DNA from: Actinomycetes bacterium
GTDB taxonomy: Bacteria; Planctomycetota; Phycisphaerae; JAACET01
Direction: 5' to 3'
Assembly (NCBI GenBank): GCA_030614915.1
Contig: JAUXAG010000003.1
Coordinates: 62,001 to 126,000 of the forward strand
Length of the DNA stretch: 64,000 nt
Under the pieces are notes generated by a model. That model had not been told where the DNA came from. It did no database searches and saw only the letters and a program-made list of their open reading frames with translations. The position numbers were made by a program, and so were the translations under genes. Positions within the stretch are counted from its first letter, which is position 1, and every line of letters starts with the position of its first letter. Shown here piece by piece: positions 9,029 to 20,250 of this stretch.

Positions 9029-9269
9029 CCTTCTCTCTATCCCATCTTACACCTTCTTACAAGATAGCAGAAAGCGTTAGATTAATCAAGCTTTTTCCGG
9101 CTCAAATTTGTGAGATCAGCGTGCTTGCCATCACAAGTACAATGGAATCAATATGTTATGAATTATTCCAGTGCCCGTGCGACAATACCTGGATTGCCCG
9201 AATAGCTCCTATTCTGGGCCATAACCAGCCTGGGCTCAGAGTTTTGGCTTTTCTTGTTTTGTCGATGAT

Positions 9270-10229
9270 TTAGTTTTCGCCCTGCGGCCCTGGGGCGCAG
9301 TCGCTGGTATCGCCGCGGAGTTTTAGCAGGCCGTGATTCAGGGCGGGGAGAATGGTCTCGATGTTCTCGGTGGCGGCTCGCCGGGAACCGGGCAGATTGA
9401 CAATCAGCGTCGAGCCCCGGATGCCCGAAAGGCCGCGAGAAAGCATGGCATGGGGAGTTTTGGCTAGTGATGCGGAGCGCATGGCCTCGTCCAGGCCGGG
9501 AGTGAACCGCTCGAGCACTTCGCGGGTGGCTTCGGGGGTAACGTCCCGCGGCGAAAAACCGGTTCCGCCGACCGTAACCACCAGGTCGATGGAATGCCCG
9601 TCGCAATAATGTTTGAGCCGATCGGTAATGGCCAGCTTTTCGTCGGGCAGGATTTCGGTTCGGTATATGTGGAGTCTGAGCCCTTTTTCTAAGCTGTTGG
9701 CCACGGCCGGGCCGGCTGTGTCCTCGGCCTGACCTTGGGAGCATCTGTCGCTGATGGTCAAGACCACGGCCTGGAATAAATCGCGACTTACCTGCCAGAT
9801 TACCTCTGCCTTATCGCCCGCTCTGGCCAGGCCGCCGCTCTGGACGCGGGCGAAGAGACCCAGGCGGGGCATGATACAATCGCCGGTCAATTGGCCTATC
9901 CGGCAGGGAGTATGACAGACCTTACCGATCTGACTAACGACCAGGACGACGTCGGGTCCTAGACACAGTCGGCTGCCCAGGCCAAGTTTGGCCAAATCTA
10001 TCCCCTTGACCACAACGTTCTCAGCGAAGTCGCCGGGGCCCACGTCAGCCAATCCCTGTTTTCGCACGGCTTCGATATCCCGGGCGCAAAGAATGCTCAC
10101 CTGTCTGTGCCAGTGGCCCGCGTGAGCATCGCCCTCGATACCCCGGTCGGTAAGAAAAAGGGCAAAATCTACGGGGCGTTTCTGCACACCTTTCTTTTCG
10201 CTGACACATAATGCCTGAACCTGACCCAT
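9270..10229 (-). CDS. MOSC domain - MogA/MoaB fusion, molybdenum cofactor biosynthesis
   Basis: N-term MOSC-like (DRGIEGDAHAGHWHRQVSIL), C-term MogA (VVTVGGTGFSPRDVTPEAT). Confidence 0.85.
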   Translation of the reverse strand: MGQVQALCVSEKKGVQKRPVDFALFLTDRGIEGDAHAGHWHRQVSILCARDIEAVRKQGLADVGPGDFAENVVVKGIDLAKLGLGSRLCLGPDVVLVVSQIGKVCHTPCRIGQLTGDCIMPRLGLFARVQSGGLARAGDKAEVIWQVSRDLFQAVVLTISDRCSQGQAEDTAGPAVANSLEKGLRLHIYRTEILPDEKLAITDRLKHYCDGHSIDLVVTVGGTGFSPRDVTPEATREVLERFTPGLDEAMRSASLAKTPHAMLSRGLSGIRGSTLIVNLPGSRRAATENIETILPALNHGLLKLRGDTSDCAPGPQGEN

Positions 10230-10269
10230 CAGTACGCTCCGGGGGAAATTGTCTGATTTTCGCCAGCGG

Positions 10270-11244
10270 CTATCCGCCGATTCTTACCATCGGCTCGGCT
10301 CGCCAAAAAAGGCGCCGTTTGCCCTTGATGTCCAGCACGTCGGAAATCATTTCGACTAAGCTTAACTCGTTGGCTTTGCCCGGGTCCTGAAGAAGGGGAC
10401 GTATATTGGGGCCTTCCGGCCGGGCCAGGCAGCCGATGAGTTTACCGGTGGATGTCAAACGCAGCCGGCGGCACTGCCTGCAAAAAGGGCTGCTGCTCGA
10501 AGATATAAGTCCGATAATGCCCTGGCGTCCCTGAGAGTCTTGTGCCAGATACTTTCGGCTGGAACTGCCGAACTTGGTCTTGGTGGGCTCTAGCTCAAAG
10601 GCCTGACAGAGCTCGGCGAGAATTTCCTGCGAACTGACGAACCAATCGGCGAAGTGCTCGGCCGACGGGCCGATGGGCATCAGCTCCAGGAAGCGGACCT
10701 CGCAGCGGCGCTCTATGCCGAAGCGGGCGATATCCACTACTTCATCGCTGTTGATTCCCTTGAGGACGACGGTATTTAGTTTTAACGGGGTCAGGCCGCT
10801 GTCTAAGGCGGCGGCCAAACCCGCCAGGGCGGCTTCGAGTTCACCGCTGCGCGTGAGTCGGCGATAGGTATCGGGGTTTATACTGTCCAGGCTGATGTTG
10901 ACGCGATTAAGGCCGGCCTGCTTGAGTTCGCCGGCCATGGCTGCCAAGGACTGGCCATTGGTTGTCAGGGTCAACTCCGAGAGTCCCTGGGCCGCGAGCA
11001 TTTTCACCAGCTCAACAACGCCCCGGCGAACCAGCGGCTCACCACCTGTAATCCGCACGGAGGAGATGCCGAAGTGGCCCTTGAGCACCTGCACGAAGCG
11101 GATAATCTCCGCAAAGCTGAGAATATCCTGGTGAGTGAATTTGGCCACCCCCTCCGGCCCCATACAGTAGATGCAGCGGTGCTGGCAGCGGTCGGTGATG
11201 GAAATCCTCAGGTAAACGGGTGTGTGTTTTTGGCTCTCGTTCAA
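10270..11244 (-). CDS. moaA: GTP 3',8-cyclase
   Basis: Radical SAM CQHRCIYC plus C-terminal FCRQCRRLRLTSTGKLIGCL. Confidence 0.9.
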   Translation of the reverse strand: MNESQKHTPVYLRISITDRCQHRCIYCMGPEGVAKFTHQDILSFAEIIRFVQVLKGHFGISSVRITGGEPLVRRGVVELVKMLAAQGLSELTLTTNGQSLAAMAGELKQAGLNRVNISLDSINPDTYRRLTRSGELEAALAGLAAALDSGLTPLKLNTVVLKGINSDEVVDIARFGIERRCEVRFLELMPIGPSAEHFADWFVSSQEILAELCQAFELEPTKTKFGSSSRKYLAQDSQGRQGIIGLISSSSSPFCRQCRRLRLTSTGKLIGCLARPEGPNIRPLLQDPGKANELSLVEMISDVLDIKGKRRLFWRAEPMVRIGG

Positions 11245-12455
11245 GGCAAGGGCCTCCAGGGTCTGAAAGCTACGACGGTTCCGGCGGATATCTTTCCTGC
11301 CTTTCCGGGCAGGACAATTACTCCGTCAGCCGTTCCGCCGGAGATGAGATCACCTGAGCCGTGGGACTTTATGGGCATCAGCGAAAGGCCCTTCTTGTTG
11401 GAGACGAGCTTGGCTACGACGAATCGCACGAGTTTGGGCAAGGCCTGCGCATCCGCGGCCAAAGGCAGCCGGAGGCAGGGCTGGCAAAGCTTGAGGTCCA
11501 GTCCGGACATTCGCCTGAGAGCCGGTAAGACAAATTCATAGAACCCGGTCATCACGCTGAGGGGGTTACCGGGTAGGCCGAAGATATGTTTGTTACGTCC
11601 TACGGTGGCATAAAGTTCAGGCTTGCCGGGTCTCATGGCCACACCGTGAAAGCGGATCCGCCCGCCGGTGAGTTTAATTGCCTGAGGTACGAAGTCGTAC
11701 TTTCCGACGGAGACTCCGCCGGAGAGGATAACGACGTCGTGTTGGTTGACAGCCCGTTTGAGTTTTGCGGCCAGGGCCTTGGGATCATCGGGGACAACTT
11801 TATGGGTTACGCCTTGATAGCCCCAAAGGGCCAGGGCAGCGGTAAGGCTCGGGCCATTGGAGTCGCGCAATTCGTGTCGGCCGACGCGATCGCTTACCGG
11901 GCGGAGTTCTTCGCCGGTGCAGAGCACAGTAACCCGCGGGCGGGCATAAACCTTGGGCTGGGCTTTGCCCACGGTTGCGCAAAGGCCGATTTGGACGGCT
12001 CCCAGAAGTGCGCCCTTTTTCAGCAGTACAGTTCGGTTCTTGGCCTCTTCGCCGCGCTTGCGAATGTTTGCCCCGACTTTGACAGGACGGCTGAACATTA
12101 CTCCACTGTCGCTTTCTTTTGTTTGTTCAACTATTACCACGGCATCGGCCCCGGGGGGAACATTGGCACCGGTCAGTACGCGGACACAAGTTCCAGGGCG
12201 AACTCTCGGGCGAGCTGGGCTGCCGGCAGCTACCTCTCCGGCCAGGCGGAGCTGTCGAGGACAAGAAGATAGATCAGTCGAGCGGACAGCGAAGCCATCC
12301 ATGGCCGAACGGTCGGCCGCGGGCTGGTCGCGGTCGCTGCGGATGTCCTCAGCCAGGCAATGGCCGGTGGCTTGACTTAGGGGCAGTCGAAGAGCCTTGA
12401 GCGGGCGTACCTGCTCGAGAATAATCCCCAGTGCCTTGGTCGGAGTTATTAGCAC
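11241..12455 (-). CDS. moeA: Molybdopterin molybdenumtransferase
   Basis: DRDQPAADRSAMDGFAV; GLPGNPLSVMTGFYEFVLPAL. Confidence 0.9.
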   Translation of the reverse strand: MLITPTKALGIILEQVRPLKALRLPLSQATGHCLAEDIRSDRDQPAADRSAMDGFAVRSTDLSSCPRQLRLAGEVAAGSPARPRVRPGTCVRVLTGANVPPGADAVVIVEQTKESDSGVMFSRPVKVGANIRKRGEEAKNRTVLLKKGALLGAVQIGLCATVGKAQPKVYARPRVTVLCTGEELRPVSDRVGRHELRDSNGPSLTAALALWGYQGVTHKVVPDDPKALAAKLKRAVNQHDVVILSGGVSVGKYDFVPQAIKLTGGRIRFHGVAMRPGKPELYATVGRNKHIFGLPGNPLSVMTGFYEFVLPALRRMSGLDLKLCQPCLRLPLAADAQALPKLVRFVVAKLVSNKKGLSLMPIKSHGSGDLISGGTADGVIVLPGKAGKISAGTVVAFRPWRPLP

Positions 12456-12474
12456 GGTCCGGCTTTCCCCAGCT

Positions 12475-13359
12475 CTATCGCAAAAGCAGAGCTATCAGTA
12501 AAAACAGTAACACAACAGATTCAAATTGGGCCGTTCTGGCATCGATGTCCACCAGTCTTTGCTTGTGCCAAACGCAAGCCAGCGGTTTGGCCAGAAGGAT
12601 CAGCAACACCGGGGCAAAGACCAGCAGGCCGGGGGCGACTTTGACTATGCCCAGCCCAGCCAGAGAAAAGACGCAGCCAACTACCAGGAGTATGTAGAAC
12701 CAGCGCAGGGCCCGGATTCCCACGACCTGGGCCAAGGTGCGGATGCCCGCCACGTGATCTTCCTCCTGGTCCCGGATATTGTTGGCCGCCAGGATTGCGG
12801 TGGTTGCCAGACCGACCGGAATGCTCAGCAGCAGAGCCATCCATTCGAGCTTGGCAGTCTGGGCATAGCCGGCGCCAAGCATTAATATAGGGCCGAACAC
12901 CAGGAAGATTAATGGCTCGCCCAGGGCCCGGTACTTCAGTTTCAAAGGTGGTCCGGTGTAGCAGTAGAGACCCACAAGGGCTGCGCCGGCGAACCAGAGC
13001 AGTCCCGGACCGCAGCGCCAGAGCAGATAAAGCCCGATGGGCAATACGGCCAGCAGGCAGACAACGGCCTCAGCCAGGATGTCTTTGGCTCTGAGTTGCC
13101 CGCGGACCAGAAGTCTTCCGGGGCGTCCCTCGTCGCCTTCGACTTTGCGGTCAACGCCTGAGCGGAAGTCGAAGTAATCGTTTAGCAGGTTTCCGGCGCA
13201 GTGCAGAAGGGCCACGCCCAACATTGAAGCGAAGAGGATTGGCCAGTCCCATTGAGCTGGCGGGCGGACGGCGGCGGTTGCCACCAAGACCGGCAGAACC
13301 GACACCGGCAGCGAGAAAGCTCTAAGAGCCCGCAGGCGTTTACCAAGCCAGCTTACCAT
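12475..13359 (-). CDS. UbiA/MenA-type prenyltransferase
   Basis: [32 protein letters not shown]. Confidence 0.8.
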   Translation of the reverse strand: MVSWLGKRLRALRAFSLPVSVLPVLVATAAVRPPAQWDWPILFASMLGVALLHCAGNLLNDYFDFRSGVDRKVEGDEGRPGRLLVRGQLRAKDILAEAVVCLLAVLPIGLYLLWRCGPGLLWFAGAALVGLYCYTGPPLKLKYRALGEPLIFLVFGPILMLGAGYAQTAKLEWMALLLSIPVGLATTAILAANNIRDQEEDHVAGIRTLAQVVGIRALRWFYILLVVGCVFSLAGLGIVKVAPGLLVFAPVLLILLAKPLACVWHKQRLVDIDARTAQFESVVLLFLLIALLLR

Positions 13360-15020
13360 TTGAGCACGGCTCCGGTACTGGCCGAGGTGGCCATGGTCGC
13401 ATATTTACCGAGCACCCCGGTGGTGATTCTTGGCTTAGGCGGTTGCCATTCCTTCCGGCGCTGAGCGAGCTGTTCATCAGAGAGCCGAACCTCGATTTTC
13501 TCGTTGGGGATATCGATGGCGATGATATCTCCGTCGCGGAGCAGGCCGATAGGCCCGCCGATTGCTGCTTCCGGCGAGATGTGGCCGAAACAAGCCCCCC
13601 GGGTTCCACCTGAAAATCGCCCGTCGGTAATCAGAGCCACCTGCTCGCCCAACCCTCTGCCCACTATGTAGCTGGTGGGGGAGAGCATCTCCTGCATTCC
13701 CGGCCCGCCACGGGGACCCTCGTTGCGGATAACCACGACTTGGCCAGCCTGGACTTTACCGGCTAGGATACCTTCGGAGGCCTCTTCCTGACTCTCGAAG
13801 ATAATGGCCGGTCCTTCGTGTACCATCATAGAACTGGGCACACCTGCTGACTTAACTACCGCACCTTCTGGAGCGAGGTTACCCGAGAGAATGACCAGTC
13901 CGCCACTGGCCGAATAGGCCTTGTTCAATGGACGGATACATTCCGGATCATTGATCTTGGCATCGGCAATAGTCTCACCGAGCGTTTTTCCGCTGATTGT
14001 CGGGCAGGACAAGTCAAGCAGGCCGTCAATCTTCGAGATTTCCTTCATGATGGCGCTAACGCCGCCGGCCTTGTCCACGTCTTCCATGTGATAGTCGCTC
14101 GATGGAGCGACGCGACAAATGTTGGGGACTTTGCGGGAGAGCTCGGCAATGGACTGCATGTCCAGTTTGACATCGGCCTCCTGAGCTAAGGCCAGACTGT
14201 GCAGAACGGTATTGCTCGATCCGCCCATGGCCATATCCAGAACCAAGGCGTTATGGAGGCTGGGCTCGGTGATAATCTCTCTGGGCTTAGGACCTTTGCC
14301 GGCGATCTCAACAGCCCGGGCCCCGGCCTGACGGTAAAGCTCTTTACGGCGGGGATCGACCGCGGGGATTGTCCCGTTGCCGGGCAGGGCAATGCCGATA
14401 GCTTCACACAGACAATTCATCGAATTGGCGGTAAACATACCAGAGCATGATCCGCATCCGGGACAGCCGTAGCGTTCAAGAGTCTCCAGTTCTTCGGCGT
14501 CGATGGTGCCGGCTGCTTGCTGAGCCACGCCCTCACCAATGGAAATCAGGTCAATGGTCCGCCCATTGGGCGTTTTACCGGCCAGCATAGGACCGCCGGA
14601 GACGAAGATGGTGGGCACATTGCAGCGAGCGGCAGCCATGAGCATACCCGGGACGATCTTGTCGCAGTTGGGGATGCAAACCACCGCGTCGAAACAATGA
14701 GCTTCGAGCATGATCTCCACCGAGTCGGCAATGGTCTCCCTGCTGGCCAGGGAGTATTTCATTCCGGTATGCCCCATGGCAATACCGTCGCAGACACCGA
14801 TGGTATTGAACATGAAGGGCACACCACCAGCATCGACGATAGCCTGGCGAACAATCTCTCCTACTTCGCGCAGATGTACGTGGCCGGGAACAATGTCGGT
14901 ATAGCTGTTGGCTATTCCGATGAAGGGCTTGTCAAAATCGTCGTCTTTCAGGCCGACCGCTCGCAAGAGGCCTCGGTGCGGTGCTCGTTGGGGTCCTTTC
15001 TTGATTGCATCACTTATCAT
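13353..15020 (-). CDS. ilvD: Dihydroxy-acid dehydratase
   Basis: [39 protein letters not shown]; start placed at ATG 15020. Confidence 0.93.
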   Translation of the reverse strand: MISDAIKKGPQRAPHRGLLRAVGLKDDDFDKPFIGIANSYTDIVPGHVHLREVGEIVRQAIVDAGGVPFMFNTIGVCDGIAMGHTGMKYSLASRETIADSVEIMLEAHCFDAVVCIPNCDKIVPGMLMAAARCNVPTIFVSGGPMLAGKTPNGRTIDLISIGEGVAQQAAGTIDAEELETLERYGCPGCGSCSGMFTANSMNCLCEAIGIALPGNGTIPAVDPRRKELYRQAGARAVEIAGKGPKPREIITEPSLHNALVLDMAMGGSSNTVLHSLALAQEADVKLDMQSIAELSRKVPNICRVAPSSDYHMEDVDKAGGVSAIMKEISKIDGLLDLSCPTISGKTLGETIADAKINDPECIRPLNKAYSASGGLVILSGNLAPEGAVVKSAGVPSSMMVHEGPAIIFESQEEASEGILAGKVQAGQVVVIRNEGPRGGPGMQEMLSPTSYIVGRGLGEQVALITDGRFSGGTRGACFGHISPEAAIGGPIGLLRDGDIIAIDIPNEKIEVRLSDEQLAQRRKEWQPPKPRITTGVLGKYATMATSASTGAVLKW

Positions 15021-15054
15021 CAGCAATTCCTTTCCCCGAACAAACCGGGGGATT

Positions 15055-16176
15055 TCAGGCACGGTTCTTTGCGGCCTTCTTCTTTGCCTTGGTCTTTTTC
15101 TTCTCGGCGGTTTTCTTGGTTGGTTTTTCGTTGGTCAGTTTTATCGAGCCGTCAGTCAGCGAGCCGATGATCCGCAACTTCTGGTAACGCCGTTCCACCA
15201 GCTTATCGACAGGGACACGGCAGAGGCGGCGCAGCGTTCGGGTTATGTAATTTTCCACAGCCAAGCCCGCCTGCTGCGGATCGCGGTGGGCACCGCCGAG
15301 GGGCTCAGGAATAATGTCATCTATGATTCCGAGCTTGAGCAGAGCCTTGGCCGTGGGCTTCAGGGCCAGGGCTGCTTCCTTGGCATACTCTCCGCTCTTC
15401 CAGAGAATAGCGGCGCAGCCCTCCGGTGGTATGACCGAATAGTAGGCGTGCTCGAGCATCCCGATTTTATCTCCCACACCGATGCCCAGGGCGCCTCCTG
15501 AGCCGCCCTCGCCTACGACTACGCAGACTATGGGCAGTTGCAGCCGGCTCATGGTGCTGAGGTTTTCGGCAATAGCGTGGGCCACGCTGCGCTCTTCGGA
15601 ACCGACCCCGGGATAAGCTCCGGAGGTATCGATCAGACAAACGATGGGCAGGGCATATTTCCGGGCCAGCTTCATAACCCGCTGGGCCTTGCGGTAGCCT
15701 TCCGGATGGGCGCAGCCGAAGTTGCAGGCTACCTTTTCTTTGAGCAGTCGGCCTTTGTGGTTGCCGACGATCATTACCTTCCGCCCTCGAATGCGCCCGA
15801 AACCGGCAATGATGGCTTTGTCGTCTCGAAAACGCCTGTCCCCGTGCAAAACCCGAAAATCCTGCACTATCATATCCAGGTAATCGGCAACGACCGGCCT
15901 GTTCTGATGGCGGGCTACCTGGACCGTCTCCCAGGCGTTGAGGTTGGCGTAGGTCTTGCGTACCAGCGAAACCAGCGAGGCCCGCAACTTCTTGATATCT
16001 TCGCTGAAGTCCCGTCCGGTTTGGGCCCTTTGCTCCTGGGCCAGCTGGAGCTCCTCGATCTGGTTCTCGAGCTTGGCGATGGGCTTCTCGAATTCCAGAT
16101 AAGCCCCGCTGGATCCTGTAGTAGCACTACCGTTAGCCATGGTTGAAGCCTCGTTCTGGCAGAGTTCTTCAGGCAA
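15055..16176 (-). CDS. accA: Acetyl-CoA carboxylase carboxyltransferase subunit alpha
   Basis: [24 protein letters not shown]-like [44 protein letters not shown]. Confidence 0.92.
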   Translation of the reverse strand: MPEELCQNEASTMANGSATTGSSGAYLEFEKPIAKLENQIEELQLAQEQRAQTGRDFSEDIKKLRASLVSLVRKTYANLNAWETVQVARHQNRPVVADYLDMIVQDFRVLHGDRRFRDDKAIIAGFGRIRGRKVMIVGNHKGRLLKEKVACNFGCAHPEGYRKAQRVMKLARKYALPIVCLIDTSGAYPGVGSEERSVAHAIAENLSTMSRLQLPIVCVVVGEGGSGGALGIGVGDKIGMLEHAYYSVIPPEGCAAILWKSGEYAKEAALALKPTAKALLKLGIIDDIIPEPLGGAHRDPQQAGLAVENYITRTLRRLCRVPVDKLVERRYQKLRIIGSLTDGSIKLTNEKPTKKTAEKKKTKAKKKAAKNRA

Positions 16177-16187
16177 CTCGTTTGGAA

Positions 16188-17021
16188 TTAGGGAACAAGA
16201 TCCGAGAAGAGCTCAATCTTCTGCAGGGTTTTAGCCACCTCGTGCATACCCGCCGGTCGGCTTTGGGGGTGTTTGGCCAACATGGCCATCACCAGCTCCC
16301 CGGCTTCGGGGGTAATACTGTGATTCAAACTGCGCACGGGCTGGGGCCTTTCGGTGAGGTGCTGTTGCATCGACTTTTTGCTGCCGTCCATCTGGAAGGG
16401 CGGCCGGCCGCTGAACAGCTCGTACATGGTTGCTCCCAAACCATAAACGTCTGCCTGAGCGTCGCTCTGTCGGCCCAGCACCTGCTCGGGAGCCATGTAA
16501 TTGCGGGTCCCGGAGATCTTGGGCTTGATCCGAAGCAGATGACGCATATCAAAACCCGTTTTAACCGATACCGAAAAATCTATTATCTTCAGCTCACCCT
16601 TATCGGTGACCAGGATGTTGCCCGGTTTGACGTCACGATGCACAAACCCCTGCTCGTGGATGTAGGCCAAAGCCGTCATGGCCTCGATAAGCAGACCCTT
16701 CAACTGGGCCTTTCTGGTGGGTTCCTCGTTGAGCCAGGTGGATATCGGCTTACCGGCCACGAATTCCATCACCAGGTAACTTTTGAGCCCGTCGATCGTA
16801 AAGTCTTCGAAGCAGACCAGATTCTTGTGGCTGAGCTTCAGGCCCATGCGGGCCTCCCGCTCGAGGCCCTGCAGGGCGCGTTTGAGACGCCGTACCGAAG
16901 GGGTAATGGTCTTGATGACCACGTCTCGGTGGTTTGTAGTATCATATGCCCGCCAGACCGTATAGTTCTCCGTCTGGTGGAGCATAGACAGCAGGGGGTA
17001 GCCGCCCACAGAATCTGGCAT
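16188..17021 (-). CDS. Ser/Thr protein kinase-like protein
   Basis: VVIKTI, HRDVKPGNILV, IIDFS (DFG variant), MAPEQ. Confidence 0.85.
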   Translation of the reverse strand: MPDSVGGYPLLSMLHQTENYTVWRAYDTTNHRDVVIKTITPSVRRLKRALQGLEREARMGLKLSHKNLVCFEDFTIDGLKSYLVMEFVAGKPISTWLNEEPTRKAQLKGLLIEAMTALAYIHEQGFVHRDVKPGNILVTDKGELKIIDFSVSVKTGFDMRHLLRIKPKISGTRNYMAPEQVLGRQSDAQADVYGLGATMYELFSGRPPFQMDGSKKSMQQHLTERPQPVRSLNHSITPEAGELVMAMLAKHPQSRPAGMHEVAKTLQKIELFSDLVP

Positions 17022-17369
17022 AAATCACCACATAAAATAAAAAATATATAATGACAATTTCATCCGCTCAGAGGCCGGGCAGGCTATGCCACCGACGTGG
17101 AACATCGCCCCATGCCCCAAATAGCGGGGATAATACCTCCAACCGGTCCTAATCATACCCTGTTGGAACCGCTTGGGCAAGAAAAAATTTGACTTCCGCA
17201 GCCGCCCTGATAAGCTGGCCTTTCTTTATAGTTGGCTAAGTTTGATGCTGCCTGCTTCCCATTGGCCTCACCCAGACTCAGCCCAGGCGTTTCAAGTTCT
17301 GAAAATGAAAGAGAGCCAGCCCGGATACGAGGTTTATCCCTGCTGTGTTTTCAAGGATGGCTTACGAAA

Positions 17370-20237
17370 ATGAACTGGCGTATTGAGCTGAGTACCAGAG
17401 AGGAGTTTCCCGATACTCACGCCCAGGCCCTGCTGAGCCAGATCTGCGACCTGGGAATCACCTCGGTACAGGCCTTGCGATTTATTCGGGTATTCCTTAT
17501 CGAGTCCGACGCCGAGCGGTCGGCTATTGAAAGGGCTGCCGCCGAGCTCTTGGCTGATCCGGTTACCGAGCACTTTCACGTCGGCCAAACCAAGCCCCCG
17601 CCGGGCCCGGCCAAGGTGAACATCGTCGAGGTCCACCTAAAGCCCGGGGTGATGGACCCGGTAGCGGCTTCGACTCTGATGGCCCTGGACGACATGAACA
17701 TAAAGGCTGATTCGGTCCGCACCGCCCGCAAGTATATCATCCTGGGCTCCATGACCGACCTGGAGGTACAAACCATCGCCTCCGGAATCTTGGCCAACGA
17801 CTGCATCGAGACGGCCCTGTTCGACCCCTCGGCTGAGCCGCCCCCGCCGCATCTCGCCCCTTATGAACTGAAGGTAATTACCGTCCCGATCCGCCAGCTC
17901 GGAGAAGATGAGCTGCTGGGCCTTAGCAAGCAGCGGGACCTGTTCCTGAATCTTCGGGAGATGCAGGCCATCCAGGAGCATTTTCGCAAGCTCGATCGCG
18001 ACCCGACGGACCTGGAGATCGAGACCCTGGCTCAGACCTGGTCGGAGCACTGCGTGCACAAGACGCTGCGGGGGCGAATAGAGATCGACGGGGAGATTAT
18101 CGATAACCTGCTGGGCTCGACGATAATGAAGGCTACCAGGGAGCTGGACAAGCCCTGGTGCATATCGGTTTTTAAGGACAATGCCGGGGTTATCAGTTTT
18201 GACGACACTTATGCAGTGTGCTTCAAGGTAGAGACCCACAATCATCCCAGTGCCATAGAGCCTTACGGCGGAGCGGCGACCGGGATCGGCGGGGTCATTC
18301 GCGATCCGCTGGGCACGGGCTTGGGGGCCCTGCCTGTAGCTAATACGGACATATTCTGCTTTGCCCCGCCGGACATGCCGCGTGAGAAGATTCCCAAGGG
18401 CGTTCTACACCCCCGGCGGGTGTTTCGTGGAGTAGTGGGAGGGGTGAGAGATTACGGCAACCGAATGGGCATTCCCACGGTCAACGGGGCTGTCTATTTT
18501 GATGAGCGTTACTTGGCCAACCCCTTGGTGTATTGCGGCAATCTGGGGCTGTTGCCTGCCGCCGGAAGTTTCGGCCAGGCTAAGCCCGGCGACAAGATCG
18601 TTGTTGCCGGCGGGCGAACCGGCCGAGACGGAATTCACGGGGCCACCTTCAGCTCCGGGGAGCTGACCCATACCTCGGATACGCAATTCTCCCACGCCGT
18701 GCAGATCGGCAATGCCATCACCGAGAAGAAGCTGGTGGACACGCTGATGCAGGCCCGGGACCGCGGGCTTTACAGCGCCATCACCGACTGCGGGGCCGGC
18801 GGTCTGAGCTCTGCCGTGGGAGAGATGGGCGAAGAACTCGGCGCCAGTGTCGAACTCCAGCAAGTTCCTCTAAAGTATGACGGGCTCTCCTACACCGAGA
18901 TCTGGATATCCGAAGCTCAGGAACGGATGGTGATTGCGGTGCCGCCGGAAAATCTCGAAGCGGTCATGGAGATATTCCGAGCAGAGGATGTCGAGGCTAC
19001 CTGCCTGGGCGAGTTCACCAACGATCGCGTGCTGCGGGTCTGTTATCAGGGCAAAACCGTCGGCGAACTGGAAATGAAGTTTCTGCACAAAGGCGTACCC
19101 CGCTATACGCGGCAGGCGAGTCTGCCCAAGCGCGACCTTTCCGAGCCGAGCCTGCCGGTCCCGGACGATCTTGGTAGGTGCCTGCACGATATCCTTTCCG
19201 CTCCGAATGTGGCCAGCAAGGAGTGGATCATCCGCCAATACGACCATGAGGTGCAGGGCGGCTCGGCTATCAAACCCCTGGTGGGCGTGACCAACGACGG
19301 GCCCGGCGATGCGGCTGTGGTCAGGCCCTTGCTGGATTCGGATCGCGGGCTGGTGATTTCTTGTGGAATGAATCCGAAGTATTCGGATCTGGATTGCTAC
19401 TACATGGCCCTGGCAGCCATTGACGAGGCCATTCGCAACGCCATCTGCGTCGGCGCCGATCCGGAGCGGCTGGCCCTGCTGGATAATTTCTGCTGGGGAA
19501 ATCCGGATGTGCCCGAGCGGTTGGGCACCCTGGTCCGGGCATCACAGGCCTGCTACGACGCAGCCATGGCTTTCGGCACGCCTTTTATCTCCGGAAAGGA
19601 CTCGCTGAACAATGAGTTCAGCTGCGACGACGGAACTACCATTGCCATCCCCGACACCCTGTTGATCTCAGCCATGTCCGTGGTAGCAGATGTGAGCAAG
19701 TGCATCACCATGGACCTCAAAGGAGCGGGGAATTATCTGTTCCTGGTAGGACTTACCAAGAATGAGCTGGGCGGCTCACACTACTATGCTTTGCACGATC
19801 ACCTGGGCGCCAACGTGCCCAAGGTTGATTTGTCAACGGCCCCGGCCCTACACCGGGCTGTGGCTGGAGCTATTGCCGAAGGGCTGGTTGTTTCCTGCCA
19901 TGATCTTTCGGAGGGCGGGCTGGCGGTGGCCGCAGCGGAGATGGCCTTTGCCGGTGGCCTGGGAGCCAAACTCAACTTGGCCGGCGTACCCCTGGCCCCC
20001 GGAATCGTTCGCCCCGACCATATACTCTTCAGTGAATCGCAGAGCCGTTATCTGGTGGAAGTGAAGCCGGAGAATTATAGCGCGTTTCTGTCAAGCCTCT
20101 TGCCTTGCCACGTGGGGCAGGTGGGAGTGGTAACCGATGAGCCGAGCTTGAAGGTTGTGGACTCTCAGAAAAAGGTTTTGATAGAAGAGTCGATCGAAGC
20201 TTTGAAGGAATCCTGGCAGCGTACCTTTAATTGGTAG
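17370..20237 (+). CDS. purL: Phosphoribosylformylglycinamidine synthase, PurS-like N-terminus fused to PurL
   Basis: N-term PurS-like (IVEVHLKPGVMDPVAASTLMALDDM); PurL motifs (ETHNHPSAIEPYGGAATGIGGVIRD); start at ATG 17370. Confidence 0.9.
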   Translation: MNWRIELSTREEFPDTHAQALLSQICDLGITSVQALRFIRVFLIESDAERSAIERAAAELLADPVTEHFHVGQTKPPPGPAKVNIVEVHLKPGVMDPVAASTLMALDDMNIKADSVRTARKYIILGSMTDLEVQTIASGILANDCIETALFDPSAEPPPPHLAPYELKVITVPIRQLGEDELLGLSKQRDLFLNLREMQAIQEHFRKLDRDPTDLEIETLAQTWSEHCVHKTLRGRIEIDGEIIDNLLGSTIMKATRELDKPWCISVFKDNAGVISFDDTYAVCFKVETHNHPSAIEPYGGAATGIGGVIRDPLGTGLGALPVANTDIFCFAPPDMPREKIPKGVLHPRRVFRGVVGGVRDYGNRMGIPTVNGAVYFDERYLANPLVYCGNLGLLPAAGSFGQAKPGDKIVVAGGRTGRDGIHGATFSSGELTHTSDTQFSHAVQIGNAITEKKLVDTLMQARDRGLYSAITDCGAGGLSSAVGEMGEELGASVELQQVPLKYDGLSYTEIWISEAQERMVIAVPPENLEAVMEIFRAEDVEATCLGEFTNDRVLRVCYQGKTVGELEMKFLHKGVPRYTRQASLPKRDLSEPSLPVPDDLGRCLHDILSAPNVASKEWIIRQYDHEVQGGSAIKPLVGVTNDGPGDAAVVRPLLDSDRGLVISCGMNPKYSDLDCYYMALAAIDEAIRNAICVGADPERLALLDNFCWGNPDVPERLGTLVRASQACYDAAMAFGTPFISGKDSLNNEFSCDDGTTIAIPDTLLISAMSVVADVSKCITMDLKGAGNYLFLVGLTKNELGGSHYYALHDHLGANVPKVDLSTAPALHRAVAGAIAEGLVVSCHDLSEGGLAVAAAEMAFAGGLGAKLNLAGVPLAPGIVRPDHILFSESQSRYLVEVKPENYSAFLSSLLPCHVGQVGVVTDEPSLKVVDSQKKVLIEESIEALKESWQRTFNW

Positions 20238-20250
20238 TTGGTTGAGAATC

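Noticed and set aside
18405-18863. Long antisense ORFs within purL, moeA, infB, accA and the M16 peptidase
   Set aside because: High-GC antisense shadows; sense products are clear family members.
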